A stretch of DNA of 64,000 nt from Actinoalloteichus hymeniacidonis (GTDB taxonomy: Bacteria > Actinomycetota > Actinomycetes > Mycobacteriales > Pseudonocardiaceae), in contig NZ_JACHIS010000001.1 of NCBI RefSeq assembly GCF_014203365.1, positions 3,906,001-3,970,000 of the forward strand, given 5' to 3'. The notes under the pieces are model-generated. The model was not told the origin of the DNA and did no database searches. It was given only the letters and a program-made list of their open reading frames with translations. Made by a program: the position numbers and the translations under genes. This document shows positions 51,810 through 60,759 of this stretch, one piece after another (the stretch's first letter is position 1; every line of letters starts with the position of its first letter).

Positions 51810-52637
51810 TCAGGAGGCGCCCGGTTCGGTCACGAAGTCGATGAGACGTTCCACCGCGCCGAGCAACGGCGCTTCCAGATCGCGATATCCCTCGACCGAG
51901 GCCAGCACCCGGCGCCAGCCGTCGGCAGGCTCGCCCCAGCCGAGTTCGGCGCAGACCCCGGCCTTCCACTCGGTGCCCCGCGCGATCACCGGCCAGGCCG
52001 GGATCCCGAGCGACGCGGGCCGAACCGCCTGCCAGATGTCGACATAGGGGTGGCCGGTGATCAGGACGTGCGGCGAGTCGATGGCGGCGACCAGCCTGGA
52101 CTCCTTGCTGCCGGGAACCAGATGATCGACCAGCACCCCCACCCGTCGATGCGGTCGCGGATCGAACTCGGCGAGCGCGTCGGCGAGGAGATCGACACCC
52201 TGCAGGGGCTCGACCACCACCCCCTCCACGCGCAGGTCGTGTCCCCACACCCGCTCCAGCAACTCGGCGTCGTGCAGGCCCTCCACCCAGATCCGACTGG
52301 CCCGAGCCGTCCTGGCCCGTCGAGTCTCGGCCCGCACCGAACCGGAGGCCGAGCGCGCCGGACCAACGGGGGCGGCGGTGCGCGGCGGGACCGTCAACGT
52401 CACCGGTTCGCCCTCGAGCAGGAAACCTCCGGGGTGCAGTGGGAAGACCCGTCGGGCACCGTGGCGGTCCTCCAGCGTCACGCCGTTGCGATCGCAGTGG
52501 ACCACCGCGCCGCAGAATCCGGCGAGATCCTCCACCACCAGATCGTTCGTCGCCGGGACCTCGCGGGGCGGCGCGGGTCGGCGACGCCCGTCGAGGACGC
52601 CGTGCCGGTAATCGGCGTTGCTGTACCGGGAAGTCAC
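51810..52637 (-). CDS. DUF3097 family protein
   Basis: A 275-residue soluble protein of the actinobacterial DUF3097 family. The middle has RIWVEGLHDAELLERVWG and GVLVDHLVPGSKE, then VLITGHPYVDIWQAVRP: the spacing of acidic residues recalls a Toprim-like fold, which suggests nucleic-acid binding or metal-dependent chemistry, but no function is proven. The gene lies between the NfeD gene and the Rv1486c-like gene, divergent from the latter, in an otherwise conserved neighbourhood. Confidence 0.85.
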   Translation of the reverse strand: MTSRYSNADYRHGVLDGRRRPAPPREVPATNDLVVEDLAGFCGAVVHCDRNGVTLEDRHGARRVFPLHPGGFLLEGEPVTLTVPPRTAAPVGPARSASGSVRAETRRARTARASRIWVEGLHDAELLERVWGHDLRVEGVVVEPLQGVDLLADALAEFDPRPHRRVGVLVDHLVPGSKESRLVAAIDSPHVLITGHPYVDIWQAVRPASLGIPAWPVIARGTEWKAGVCAELGWGEPADGWRRVLASVEGYRDLEAPLLGAVERLIDFVTEPGAS

Positions 52638-52723
52638 CCGGCGACCTTACGACCGCCCCGGGCGGTGGTGCATCCACCGACCCTCGTGCGCCCGCCGGGG
52701 GAGGGCAGGTAACCTCCCTCGTC

Positions 52724-53521
52724 GTGCCATGCCCCAGTGCGACGATCGTGACCTGGACCTCGGCTTGGCTGCGAGGAGCAGCCGCCGCTGACGACGTGTT
52801 AGACGCGCTACGTGTCTGGGCACAGGCGCACGAGGTGCGTGCCGCCGACCAGCACACGGCCGCGATCGCCGACCTCCCCGGACCGGACGAGCAGGCCGTC
52901 GCCCCCGCGATGCTGCTCGCCACGTTGCGTCGCTTCCCGGCGACGACCGCCCGGCTGGTGCTCCCCGTCGCGGGAGACGTGCGCGGGCTCGGCGGGCCCG
53001 GCCGCTTCGCCGAGGACGCCCTGCGAGTCGGCGAGGCAGCGCTGTTCCCCGAGGCCGGGCTGGCGTTGGTGCCCGACATCGGCCCGGAGGGACTGATGTG
53101 GTGGACCGTCCACACGCTGCCCGAGATGATGCCGCCCGTCGAATATCACCCGATCGGCGAAGCCGAGCATGGGCTCGCCGCAGCCATGCGGCAGGCCGCG
53201 ACGGCGCTCACCGAACTCGGAGTCGCCAGGCGGCGCCCGGGCGTCCGCGAGGAGATCGCCGAGGCGTTGGCATCGCGCCCGATGCCGGATTGGCCGGAGG
53301 GCATGCCGCAACGGGCCCTGCGGGTTCTGGAGCGGGCCGCCGAGGTCGCCGCGATCCTGGACGTCGCGGGCCGCGATGCGCCCGGCGGGGCGTTGTCGGC
53401 CTCCGCCGCGCGGGCCAGGGACGAGGCACTGCGCCCGATCAAGGCAGCGGTGCGCGCGGCCAGAATGACGGCGGTGGACGACGCCGCCCGTATCCTCAGT
53501 GAGCGTGCCGAGAAACACTGA
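52724..53521 (+). CDS. Rv1486c-like protein of unknown function
   Basis: The 265-residue product begins VPCPSATIVTWTSAWLRGAA and has no membrane segment. It contains LLATLRRFPATTARLVLPVAGDVRGLGG and EAALFPEAGLALVPDIGPEG blocks that seem characteristic of a conserved actinobacterial family; position between the NfeD and hemH genes matches Rv1486c. The GTG at 52724 has TAACCT (52710-52715) eight bases upstream, a leaderless pattern. Function unknown. Confidence 0.78.
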   Translation: MPCPSATIVTWTSAWLRGAAAADDVLDALRVWAQAHEVRAADQHTAAIADLPGPDEQAVAPAMLLATLRRFPATTARLVLPVAGDVRGLGGPGRFAEDALRVGEAALFPEAGLALVPDIGPEGLMWWTVHTLPEMMPPVEYHPIGEAEHGLAAAMRQAATALTELGVARRRPGVREEIAEALASRPMPDWPEGMPQRALRVLERAAEVAAILDVAGRDAPGGALSASAARARDEALRPIKAAVRAARMTAVDDAARILSERAEKH

Positions 53522-53618
53522 TCATCGCGATCCGGTTCGACAACGGCGTCGGCCCACGATCGGCGAACGCAGGCCCATGAGGCGCGTGGGCCCTCGATCA
53601 CCGGGAAGGACGGCTCAG

Positions 53619-54554
53619 TTGTCCGACGAGGGCTCACATCCACGCCGTCGGCAGGCGGCCGACATCGTCGACTGGTCGGATCGCGCGATCGTGGCCATCA
53701 GAGCCACCGACACCGACCAGCTCCACCGCGTCGTGACCGAGGTCCTCGGCGCCGATCGACTCACTCCGCTGTTGCGGCACTGGACCGACACGATCGTCCG
53801 ATTCGCCGAGCATGACGAGACCGGCGGTGTGCATGCGCCGGCACCGCCTCTGACCGGCGACAATCGAGAGCTCTGGATGCACGCGGTCGCCGAGTTGTTC
53901 AGCGCCACCGCAGCGGGGGACGAGACCGCCGCGCAGCGGATCTGCTCCGGAATCGCGGCGTGGTCGGATGCCGACCAGGAGGCGCTGGCCGAGACCTTCG
54001 CCCGGGTGGTGAGCAGCGCGATCTCGCCCTTCGCCGTGCCATCGCACTACGTGGTCCTCAGTCAATGGCTGTCGACCGGCGCACGAGGTCGGTACGACGA
54101 GAAGCTGGTCCGCGACATGGCGTTGGTCGTCACCAGGATGTGGTTGGACGACGGCACACCAGGGGCGACGGCGGCCGGGGCGCTGCTGACCACGACCGAG
54201 CGGCTCCAGGAGGCGGTGACCCTGCTCGCCCGCACCCTCGGTTCCCGGTTGGCGCCGGGCGCGCAGGTGGTCACCCGCGTGATCGGGGTCGATGCCGCCG
54301 ACCACAGCGACGACCTGGACGCCGCCACCGAGGATCCCTCGACGGTGCTGGATCCGCGCAGGCGGGCACTGCTCTACGCGGGGCGCGCGGTGCGGGACAT
54401 GGCCAACGGCGAGCCGGATCGGGTGGCCGCCGACCTGGAGTCCATCGGGGACGATCGGGAGATGTTGGGGATCGTGGTCCTCTCGCTGGCCTACATGTTC
54501 CGGACCACGATCCTGCGGATGGCCCCCGACATGGGCGGCCCCGCAGCCCGGTGA
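53619..54554 (+). CDS. hypothetical protein
   Basis: A 311-residue soluble, mostly helical product with RQAADIVDWSDRAIVAIRA near the start and QVVTRVIGVDAADHSDDLD later. I recognise no family. The TTG at 53619 with GGAAGGA eight bases upstream is the best start; an upstream GTG at 53499 would overlap the preceding gene. It shares orientation with the Rv1486c-like gene 97 bases upstream and is convergent with hemH. Confidence 0.68.
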   Translation: MSDEGSHPRRRQAADIVDWSDRAIVAIRATDTDQLHRVVTEVLGADRLTPLLRHWTDTIVRFAEHDETGGVHAPAPPLTGDNRELWMHAVAELFSATAAGDETAAQRICSGIAAWSDADQEALAETFARVVSSAISPFAVPSHYVVLSQWLSTGARGRYDEKLVRDMALVVTRMWLDDGTPGATAAGALLTTTERLQEAVTLLARTLGSRLAPGAQVVTRVIGVDAADHSDDLDAATEDPSTVLDPRRRALLYAGRAVRDMANGEPDRVAADLESIGDDREMLGIVVLSLAYMFRTTILRMAPDMGGPAAR

Positions 54555-54578
54555 GACACCCGGCGCAGTGCGCCGGTC

Positions 54579-55667
54579 CTAGGCGTCGACGGTGACCGGG
54601 GTCTGCCGGGCCGGCCTGCGAGCCGGGGCGCAGCAGTCGGTGGCGCACCAGGCGCCGTTGACCGTGCAGCCCTCGGCGGGCAACTCCGACATCCGCCGCA
54701 CCGGTGCCCCGTCCGTCAGCTCACGGATCAACTCGACGATCAGCTCCGCGAACCTGTTGTCGGTGCCGGGCGCCGCCGCTCGGGCGAAGCCCATGCCGAG
54801 TTCCTCGGCGCGCTGCCTGGCCTCGTTGTCCAGGTCCCAGATCACCTCGAGGTGATCGCTGACGAAGCCGATCGGACAGACCACCACGGCCTGGGCGCCC
54901 GAGGTGTAGAGCGTGTCGAGGTGGTCGACGATGTCCGGCTCCAGCCACGGAACCTGAGGCGGGCCGGAGCGCGACTGCCACACCACGTCGTACTCGTCGA
55001 TGCCCAGCTCGGCCGCCACCAACCGGGATGCCTCGAACACCTGGCGCGAGTACAGATGTCCGCCCAGCGCGGGCGGTCCCGCCGAGGCGTCCGCCGACTC
55101 CGGCACCGAGTGGGCGGTGAACACCAGCCGTGCCCGCTCCCGTTGCGCGACGGGCAGTTCGGCGAAGGCCCGCCTGACTCCGTCGGCGAAGGCGGCGACG
55201 AACAGCGGGTGATCGAAGAACTGTCGTAGTTTCACCAGCTCGGGCGCGGCGTCGCCCACGGCGGTCCGCGCGCGAAGGATGTCCTCGTCGTACTGCCTGC
55301 ACGCCGAGTACCCGCCGTAAGCGCTGGTGGCGAACACCAGGGCGCGACGAACGCCGTCCGTCGTCATCCGCTCGACGGTCTCCTCCACCATCGGATGCCA
55401 GTTGCGGTTACCGAAGTAGATCGGCAGGTCGAGCCCGCCTCGATCCAGCTCGGCACGCAACCGGCCGATGATGTCCCTGTTCAACGCGTTGATCGGCGAC
55501 ACGCCGCCGAAGTTGTGATAGTGCTCGGCCACCTCGTCGAGCCGTTCGGCCGGGACGCCCCGACCTCGGGTGACGTTCTCGAGGAACGGCCGGACGTCCT
55601 CCGGGCCCTCCGGCCCGCCGAAGGACAGCAGAAGCACCGCGTCGAAGGGGATGCGCTCGTCGGTCAC
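54579..55667 (-). CDS. hemH: ferrochelatase / coproporphyrin ferrochelatase with [2Fe-2S] cysteines
   Basis: The 362-residue enzyme inserts Fe2+ into coproporphyrin III or protoporphyrin IX; in actinobacteria the coproporphyrin route (CpfC) applies. Motifs: [20 protein letters not shown], catalytic His in [11 protein letters not shown], and [17 protein letters not shown] with the active-site Glu. At the C-terminus [13 protein letters not shown] carries four cysteines matching the [2Fe-2S]-ligand region of mycobacterial ferrochelatase. The start is GTG 55667 with GACAAT at 55674-55679 as a weak -10. It lies downstream of inhA as in mycobacteria. Confidence 0.93.
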   Translation of the reverse strand: MTDERIPFDAVLLLSFGGPEGPEDVRPFLENVTRGRGVPAERLDEVAEHYHNFGGVSPINALNRDIIGRLRAELDRGGLDLPIYFGNRNWHPMVEETVERMTTDGVRRALVFATSAYGGYSACRQYDEDILRARTAVGDAAPELVKLRQFFDHPLFVAAFADGVRRAFAELPVAQRERARLVFTAHSVPESADASAGPPALGGHLYSRQVFEASRLVAAELGIDEYDVVWQSRSGPPQVPWLEPDIVDHLDTLYTSGAQAVVVCPIGFVSDHLEVIWDLDNEARQRAEELGMGFARAAAPGTDNRFAELIVELIRELTDGAPVRRMSELPAEGCTVNGAWCATDCCAPARRPARQTPVTVDA

Positions 55668-55779
55668 CCCGCCATTGTCTCCCCGCCGGTTCCCGGCCGA
55701 CCGGCGGCCCCGGTCGCCGGGTCCACCGGCACCGGGGCATCGGCCCACAGGATGTTCTTCGCAGGTCGACAGGTCTTTC

Positions 55780-56547
55780 TCAGAAGCCGACCGCGTGGAA
55801 ACCGCCGTCGGCCATCACCATCGAGCCGGTCGTGACCGGCAGCCAGTCCGACAGCACCGCCGCCACGGTCTTGGCCACCGGCGTGGCGTCCTCGACATCC
55901 CAGCCCAGCGGTGCCCGACCGCTCCAGCCCTGCTCGAGGTCGACGAAACCGGGGATCGACTTCGCGGCCATGGTGCGCACCGGACCCGCCGAGACGAGGT
56001 TCACGCGGATCTGCCGGGGGCCCAGGTCCCTGGCCAGGTATCGGGTGGTCGATTCCAGCGCTGCCTTCGCCACACCCATCCAGTTGTAGGCGGGCCACGC
56101 CTGCCGCGCGTCGAAGTCCATCCCGACGATCGAGGACCCCGCCGACAGCAACGGCAGCGTCGCGACCGACAGCGACTTCAGCGAGTACGCCGAGACCTCG
56201 ACGGCGGTGGCGACGTCGGACCACGGCGCCTCGAGGAAGTCGCCGCCCAGGCAGGAGGCCGGACCGAAGGCGATCGAGTGCACCACCCCGTCGAGGCCGT
56301 CGACATGCTCGCCGACTCGATCGGCCAGGGTGTCCAGGTGTTCCTGGTTCGTCACGTCCAGCTCGACGACCGGTGCGGGCTGCGGCAGTCGGCCGGCGAT
56401 GCGCTGCACCAGGCTCATCCGACCGAAGCCGGTGAGTACCACCTGAGCGCCCTGTTCCTGGGCGATCTTCGCGACGTGGAAGGCGATCGATGCGTCGGTG
56501 ATGACACCGGTGACGAGCAGTCGTTTGCCCTCGAGCAGTCCGCTCAC
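55780..56547 (-). CDS. inhA: enoyl-ACP reductase (InhA type)
   Basis: The 255-residue NADH-dependent reductase completes each round of FAS-II elongation. It begins [24 protein letters not shown], conserving S20 and I21 of the cofactor loop, has VVHSIAFGP (the position of Ser94 in M. tuberculosis), F145 in GMDFD, catalytic Y154 and K161 in [14 protein letters not shown], and the [22 protein letters not shown] helix. GGAGG before the GTG at 56547 sets the start. It lies between fabG and hemH. It is the isoniazid/ethionamide target enzyme in mycobacteria. Confidence 0.96.
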   Translation of the reverse strand: MSGLLEGKRLLVTGVITDASIAFHVAKIAQEQGAQVVLTGFGRMSLVQRIAGRLPQPAPVVELDVTNQEHLDTLADRVGEHVDGLDGVVHSIAFGPASCLGGDFLEAPWSDVATAVEVSAYSLKSLSVATLPLLSAGSSIVGMDFDARQAWPAYNWMGVAKAALESTTRYLARDLGPRQIRVNLVSAGPVRTMAAKSIPGFVDLEQGWSGRAPLGWDVEDATPVAKTVAAVLSDWLPVTTGSMVMADGGFHAVGF

Positions 56548-56644
56548 TTCGTTCCTCCTAGTTGATGGGCGTGCATGGGTGGTCGACTCGGCGCGGTCCC
56601 GAGGTATCGCGGTGCGATGGACGCCCTGGCCGGTAGGCGGTATC

Positions 56645-56671
56645 GCGTTGCGCTCTCGGCGAGCGCAACGC
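56645..56671. terminator. 11-bp perfect hairpin in the fabG-inhA gap
   Basis: GCGTTGCGCTC (56645-56655) and GAGCGCAACGC (56661-56671) form a perfect stem with a 5-base loop (TCGGC). There is no T-run. It may set the ratio of fabG to inhA transcript by partial termination or RNase processing. Confidence 0.65.
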
Positions 56672-56752
56672 GCGCGGGCGACCGGTTCTCGCTCCGGCGA
56701 CAGCCGACGGCGGGCGCGGCGATCTGCGAGCCCGCCCGGGATCACATCGGGG

Positions 56753-57457
56753 TCAGTGCCCCATGCCGACTCCGCCGTCGACGGGCAGCACCGCGCCCGT
56801 GACGTAGGAGGCCTGGTCGGATGCCAGCCAGGTCACCGCGGCGGCGATCTCCTCCGGCTTGCCGAAGCGGCCGATGGCGGCCTGACCGAGGATCTCGGCC
56901 TTGCGCTCCTCGGAGACCGTGTCGGCCATGTCGGTGTCGACGAATCCGGGAGCGACCACGTTGGCGGTGATGTTGCGCGAGCCCAGTTCCCTGGCGATGG
57001 AACGCGCCATGCCCACCAGTCCCGCCTTGCTGGCCGCGTAGTTCACCTGGCCGGGTGAGCCGGACAGGCCCACCGCCGAGGAGATGAACACCATCCGGCC
57101 CCAGCGCTTGCGCAGCATCGCGGACGCCGCCTGCTTGGCGACGCGGTAGGCGCCTGCGAGGTTGGTGTCGACGACCTTGTTGAAGGTGTCCTCGTTCATG
57201 CGGAGCAGCAACGTGTCCGAGGTGATGCCCGCGTTGGACACCAGCACCTCGACGGGGCCGTTCACGGCGGCGATCTCCTTGAAAGCCGCCTCCACCTGCG
57301 CGCCATCGGTGACGTCGCACCGAACGCCGAGAAGTCCCTCGGGGACCTCGGAACCCCGGTGGGTCACCGCGACCTTGTCGCCCTGTGCGGCGAACGCCTG
57401 GGCGATCGCCAGCCCGATACCTCGGTTTCCTCCGGTGACCAGAACCGACCGTGCCAA
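56753..57457 (-). CDS. fabG: 3-oxoacyl-ACP reductase (FabG)
   Basis: A 234-residue SDR enzyme reducing 3-ketoacyl-ACP with NADPH. TGGNRGIG (8-15) binds the cofactor, SNAGIT follows the NNAG position, and the catalytic set is S127, Y140, K144 (Y-x3-K in VNYAASK). Its place upstream of inhA and homology match FabG1/MabA of mycobacteria. The gap to inhA is 205 bases, longer than in M. tuberculosis, and contains a hairpin. Confidence 0.95.
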   Translation of the reverse strand: MARSVLVTGGNRGIGLAIAQAFAAQGDKVAVTHRGSEVPEGLLGVRCDVTDGAQVEAAFKEIAAVNGPVEVLVSNAGITSDTLLLRMNEDTFNKVVDTNLAGAYRVAKQAASAMLRKRWGRMVFISSAVGLSGSPGQVNYAASKAGLVGMARSIARELGSRNITANVVAPGFVDTDMADTVSEERKAEILGQAAIGRFGKPEEIAAAVTWLASDQASYVTGAVLPVDGGVGMGH

Positions 57458-57568
57458 GAAAAGCTCCTCTGTTAGGTGCCGGCCTCGCCCCGGCGCCCGA
57501 CCAACGCTATCGGTTGGCCTCGACCACCCTGTTCACCACCGTCGACGGCACAGCAGGCCGGGTTTTGT

Positions 57569-58534
57569 TCACAGGGAACGTTGACCGATCAGCAGTGAGG
57601 CGGCTCCGGCCAGCAACGCGCTGATCGTCCCGAGCACGAACCACGGACGGGAGGCGTCCCGCTGCTCCAGCTGGTAGCCGATCTGCTCGCCCAGCGTGTC
57701 GTACACCCGACGCAGTTCCTCGGCGCTGGCCGCCTTGTGGAACTCGCCGCCGGAGATCTCGGCGATCTCCTGCATCGTCAGGTCGTCGACGGGAACCGGC
57801 ACCGGTTCGCCCTCGATCTCGACCTGTCCGCCGTCGGTTCCGAAGGAGATCGTCGAGATCGGGACCTCCCGGTCAGCGGCGTCCTGCGCGGCGACCAACG
57901 CGTCCATGCCCACGGTGCTCTTGCCATCGGTCATCAACACGATACGGGCGGGCGGCGGTCCCTCGGCGCCGCCGACCACGCTGCCGAAGGTGTCGATGGC
58001 GGCCAACGAGGCGGTGATCCCCTCGCCGGTCGCGGTCGCCTCGGCCACGTCCAGACCGTCGATCGCCTGGGTCACGGTGTCGCGCTCGGTCGTCGGCGGG
58101 ACGAGCACCGTGGCCGAACCGGCGAAGGAGATCAGTCCGATGTTGACGCCGGGCGTCATATCGGCGACGAAGCTGGTGGCAGCGGCCTTGGCAGCCGCCA
58201 GCCTGCTGGGCTCGATGTCGGTGGCATTCATCGACATGGACACGTCGATCGCCAACATCACCGTGGCGCGGTTGCGGGGCACCCGTTGTTCGGAGGTCGG
58301 TCCCGCCATCCCGATGGTCAGGAAGATCAGCGACACCCCGAGCAGCACCGGCGCCAGGTGTCGCCTGCGTCGGTTACGAGCCGGGGCGACCTTCTCCAGC
58401 AGCTCGAGATTGGCGAATCGCAGCGTGTCACGGCGACGGCGGCGCATGGCCAGCACATAACCGACGACCAGTGCCGCGATGAGCAGCAGGAGCAGGAACC
58501 ACCACGGTTCCACGAAGCCGCGCAACGACGGCAT
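57569..58534 (-). CDS. VWA-domain membrane protein (Rv1481-like)
   Basis: A 321-residue protein with two N-terminal helices (WWFLLLLLIAALVVGYVLAM and LAPVLLGVSLIFLTIGM), a von Willebrand A domain from about residue 85 with MIDAS motif DVSMSM, later TDGKSTVG, and a C-terminal helix (PWFVLGTISALLAGAASLLIG). Such proteins work with MoxR ATPases in envelope or protein-complex maturation. GGAGG precedes the ATG at 58534, which overlaps the stop of the DUF58 gene. Confidence 0.92.
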   Translation of the reverse strand: MPSLRGFVEPWWFLLLLLIAALVVGYVLAMRRRRRDTLRFANLELLEKVAPARNRRRRHLAPVLLGVSLIFLTIGMAGPTSEQRVPRNRATVMLAIDVSMSMNATDIEPSRLAAAKAAATSFVADMTPGVNIGLISFAGSATVLVPPTTERDTVTQAIDGLDVAEATATGEGITASLAAIDTFGSVVGGAEGPPPARIVLMTDGKSTVGMDALVAAQDAADREVPISTISFGTDGGQVEIEGEPVPVPVDDLTMQEIAEISGGEFHKAASAEELRRVYDTLGEQIGYQLEQRDASRPWFVLGTISALLAGAASLLIGQRSL

Positions 58535-59511
58535 CAGGTGACACCTCCCGACCAACGGCGTTTGCGCGATACGACGAAACGGACGATGTCGGCCACCCAG
58601 TCGGAATCGGTGCGCAGCGTCAGATGCGCACAGTTGGCCCGCCGCAGCCCCATGGCCACCTCGTGGCGGTGGGCACTCGCGGCGGCCGCGAACTCCCGCC
58701 GCAGCAGCGGCGTGGTCTCGATCTCGCGTTGTCTGCCGGTCTCGGGGTCGGCCAGCACGACGGTTCCCACGTCGGGCAGCTCGATGTCCCTGGGGTCGAT
58801 CACCTCGACGGCGATCAGATCGTGCCGCAGGGACAGTGCCCGCAGCGACCGTTGCCAGTGCAGCGGCCCGAGGAAGTCGGAGATCATCACCACCAGGCCC
58901 CGGCGACGCGGCGGCCTGCGCAGTTCCTCCAACGCGGTCACGACGTCGCCCCGCTCCCCCTCGGCCGCCCGAGGGGTCTCGGCGACCCGTCGGACCAGGC
59001 TTCGCGTATGCGGCAGCCCGCCCCTGGCCGGAATGCGCACCAACCGGTCGCCGGTGGAGACCACCGCCCCGATCCGGTTTCCGCCGCCCCTGGTCAGGTG
59101 GGCTATCGCCGACACCGCTGCCACGGCGAGCTCCCGCTTCTCACAGTTGACCGTGCCGAAGTCGAGGCTGGCCGACAGGTCCAGGGCCAACCAGGTCTCC
59201 AGCTCCCGATCCGCGACCGTCTCCCGGAGATGCGGCTGGGTGGTGCGTGCGGTGACCGCCCAGTCCATCCGCCGCACATCGTCGCCGGGCTGGTAGAGCC
59301 GGGCCTCCCCCGGTTCGCTGCCCGGTCCCGGCACCAGGCCGAGGTGGTTGCCCTGCAGCAGACCGTCGAGTCTGCCTCGGACGCTGAGCTCCATCGTGCG
59401 CAGCGCCGCCTCGAGTCGTCCGCCGCTCAGGGAGGGTGGCGCCCAGGACGGACGGTCCGCCGTCGGCTCGGCGGCTTCGTGCGGCGAGTCCGCCGTGCGC
59501 CGCCCGATCAC
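58534..59511 (-). CDS. DUF58 family protein (Rv1480-like)
   Basis: The 325-residue soluble protein has the DUF58 motif RLYQPGDDVRRMDWAVTART near residues 70-90 and then a VWA-like domain (LALDLSASLDFG, VVMISDFLGPLHW). DUF58 proteins accompany MoxR ATPases and are proposed to act as adaptors. GTG 59511 overlaps the moxR stop (GTGA), and its own stop overlaps the VWA start, so the three genes are tightly coupled. Confidence 0.92.
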   Translation of the reverse strand: MIGRRTADSPHEAAEPTADRPSWAPPSLSGGRLEAALRTMELSVRGRLDGLLQGNHLGLVPGPGSEPGEARLYQPGDDVRRMDWAVTARTTQPHLRETVADRELETWLALDLSASLDFGTVNCEKRELAVAAVSAIAHLTRGGGNRIGAVVSTGDRLVRIPARGGLPHTRSLVRRVAETPRAAEGERGDVVTALEELRRPPRRRGLVVMISDFLGPLHWQRSLRALSLRHDLIAVEVIDPRDIELPDVGTVVLADPETGRQREIETTPLLRREFAAAASAHRHEVAMGLRRANCAHLTLRTDSDWVADIVRFVVSRKRRWSGGVT

Positions 59512-60590
59512 GGATGTCCCGGGGCTCCAGCCGCCGCGGGAACGCCCTGCGCCCCGCCAGACGACTGTGGCCGGGCGGAGACCTGCGGCAACGGCACCGT
59601 CTGCAATGCCCGGTTGATGATGTGCTCGACGGGGACCCCGTCGGCCAGCGCGTCGTAGGACAGAACCAGGCGATGCCGCAGCACGTCGGCCGCCACGTCC
59701 ACCACGTCCTGCGGCAGCACGTAGTCCCGGCCTCGCAACAGTGCCAACGCCCGCGCCGCGGCCACCACGCCGAGCGTGGCCCGGGGCGAGGCGCCGTAGG
59801 CGATCCACTCCGCGACATCGCCGAGACCGTGCTCGGCGGGCGACCGGGTGGCCACCACCAGGCGCACGACGTAGTCGACCAGCGAATGGTGCACGAACAC
59901 CCGGGAGGTCACCTCTTGGAGGCGGATCAGCTCCTCCGGCGTCAGCACCTGCTGGACCTCGGGCCGCGACACCCCCATCCGGTAGACGATCTCGCGCTCC
60001 TCCTCCGGCGAGGGGTACTCGACGAGGATCTTGAGCAGGAAACGGTCGCGCTGTGCCTCGGGAAGCGGGTAGACACCCTCGTTCTCGATCGGGTTCTGCG
60101 TCGCGAGCACCAGGAAGGGCTTGGGCATCGGGAAGGTCTTGCCACCGATCGAGACGTGGCCTTCGGCCATCACCTCCAGCAGCGCCGACTGAACCTTGGC
60201 GGGCGCCCTGTTGATCTCGTCGGCGAGCACGAAGTTCGCCACGACGGGACCGAGTTCGACGTCGAAGACCTCCCGGCCCTGTCGGTAGATGCGGGTGCCG
60301 AGGATGTCGGCGGGCACCAGGTCCGGGGTGAACTGCAACCGCGAGTACGCGCCGCCGACCACCTGGGCGACGGTCTCCACCGCGAGGGTCTTGGCGACGC
60401 CGGGGACTCCCTCCAGCAGCAGGTGCCCCTTCGCCAACAGACCGACCATCAACCGCTCGACCAGTCGGTCCTGACCGACGATCACCCGTTTGATTTCGAA
60501 CAGGGTCCGTTCGAGCAGCTGTGCGTCGCGGGCAGGCGTGGGCGGGGCCTGACTCGAGAAAGTCTGATCGGCGGGCCCGGCATCGGTCAC
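59508..60590 (-). CDS. moxR: MoxR-family AAA+ ATPase
   Basis: The 360-residue ATPase contains Walker A GVPGVAKT, Walker B FVLADEINRAPAKVQ, sensor LATQNPIENEG and the C-terminal YGASPRATLGVVAAARALALL. MoxR proteins act as chaperones that mature VWA-containing partner complexes. GGAGG nine bases before the GTG at 60590 sets the start. It is the first gene of the moxR-DUF58-VWA operon, and fabG, inhA and hemH follow on the same strand as in M. tuberculosis Rv1479-Rv1485. Confidence 0.95.
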   Translation of the reverse strand: MTDAGPADQTFSSQAPPTPARDAQLLERTLFEIKRVIVGQDRLVERLMVGLLAKGHLLLEGVPGVAKTLAVETVAQVVGGAYSRLQFTPDLVPADILGTRIYRQGREVFDVELGPVVANFVLADEINRAPAKVQSALLEVMAEGHVSIGGKTFPMPKPFLVLATQNPIENEGVYPLPEAQRDRFLLKILVEYPSPEEEREIVYRMGVSRPEVQQVLTPEELIRLQEVTSRVFVHHSLVDYVVRLVVATRSPAEHGLGDVAEWIAYGASPRATLGVVAAARALALLRGRDYVLPQDVVDVAADVLRHRLVLSYDALADGVPVEHIINRALQTVPLPQVSARPQSSGGAQGVPAAAGAPGHP

Positions 60591-60759
60591 TGTCGACAAC
60601 CTCCTACGGGAAACGGCGTACGACCGCCAGTCTCCGCCATCGTGTCCCGCCTGCGGACGCCAGGGGGCGCCGTCGTCGCCCCGGCACGGGAGCAGACCAT
60701 CAAGACGGTATGGGCTCGGTGAAGATCGCTGGGTGTCACCCGGCGGGGTGCAAGGCCCG

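Noticed and set aside
60577-60590. TTGTCGACAG next to the moxR start, similar to the GntR palindrome
   Set aside because: Only half the palindrome matches (the right arm lacks ATC), it lies between the Shine-Dalgarno and start codon, and moxR has no functional link to the GABA locus. Probably chance.
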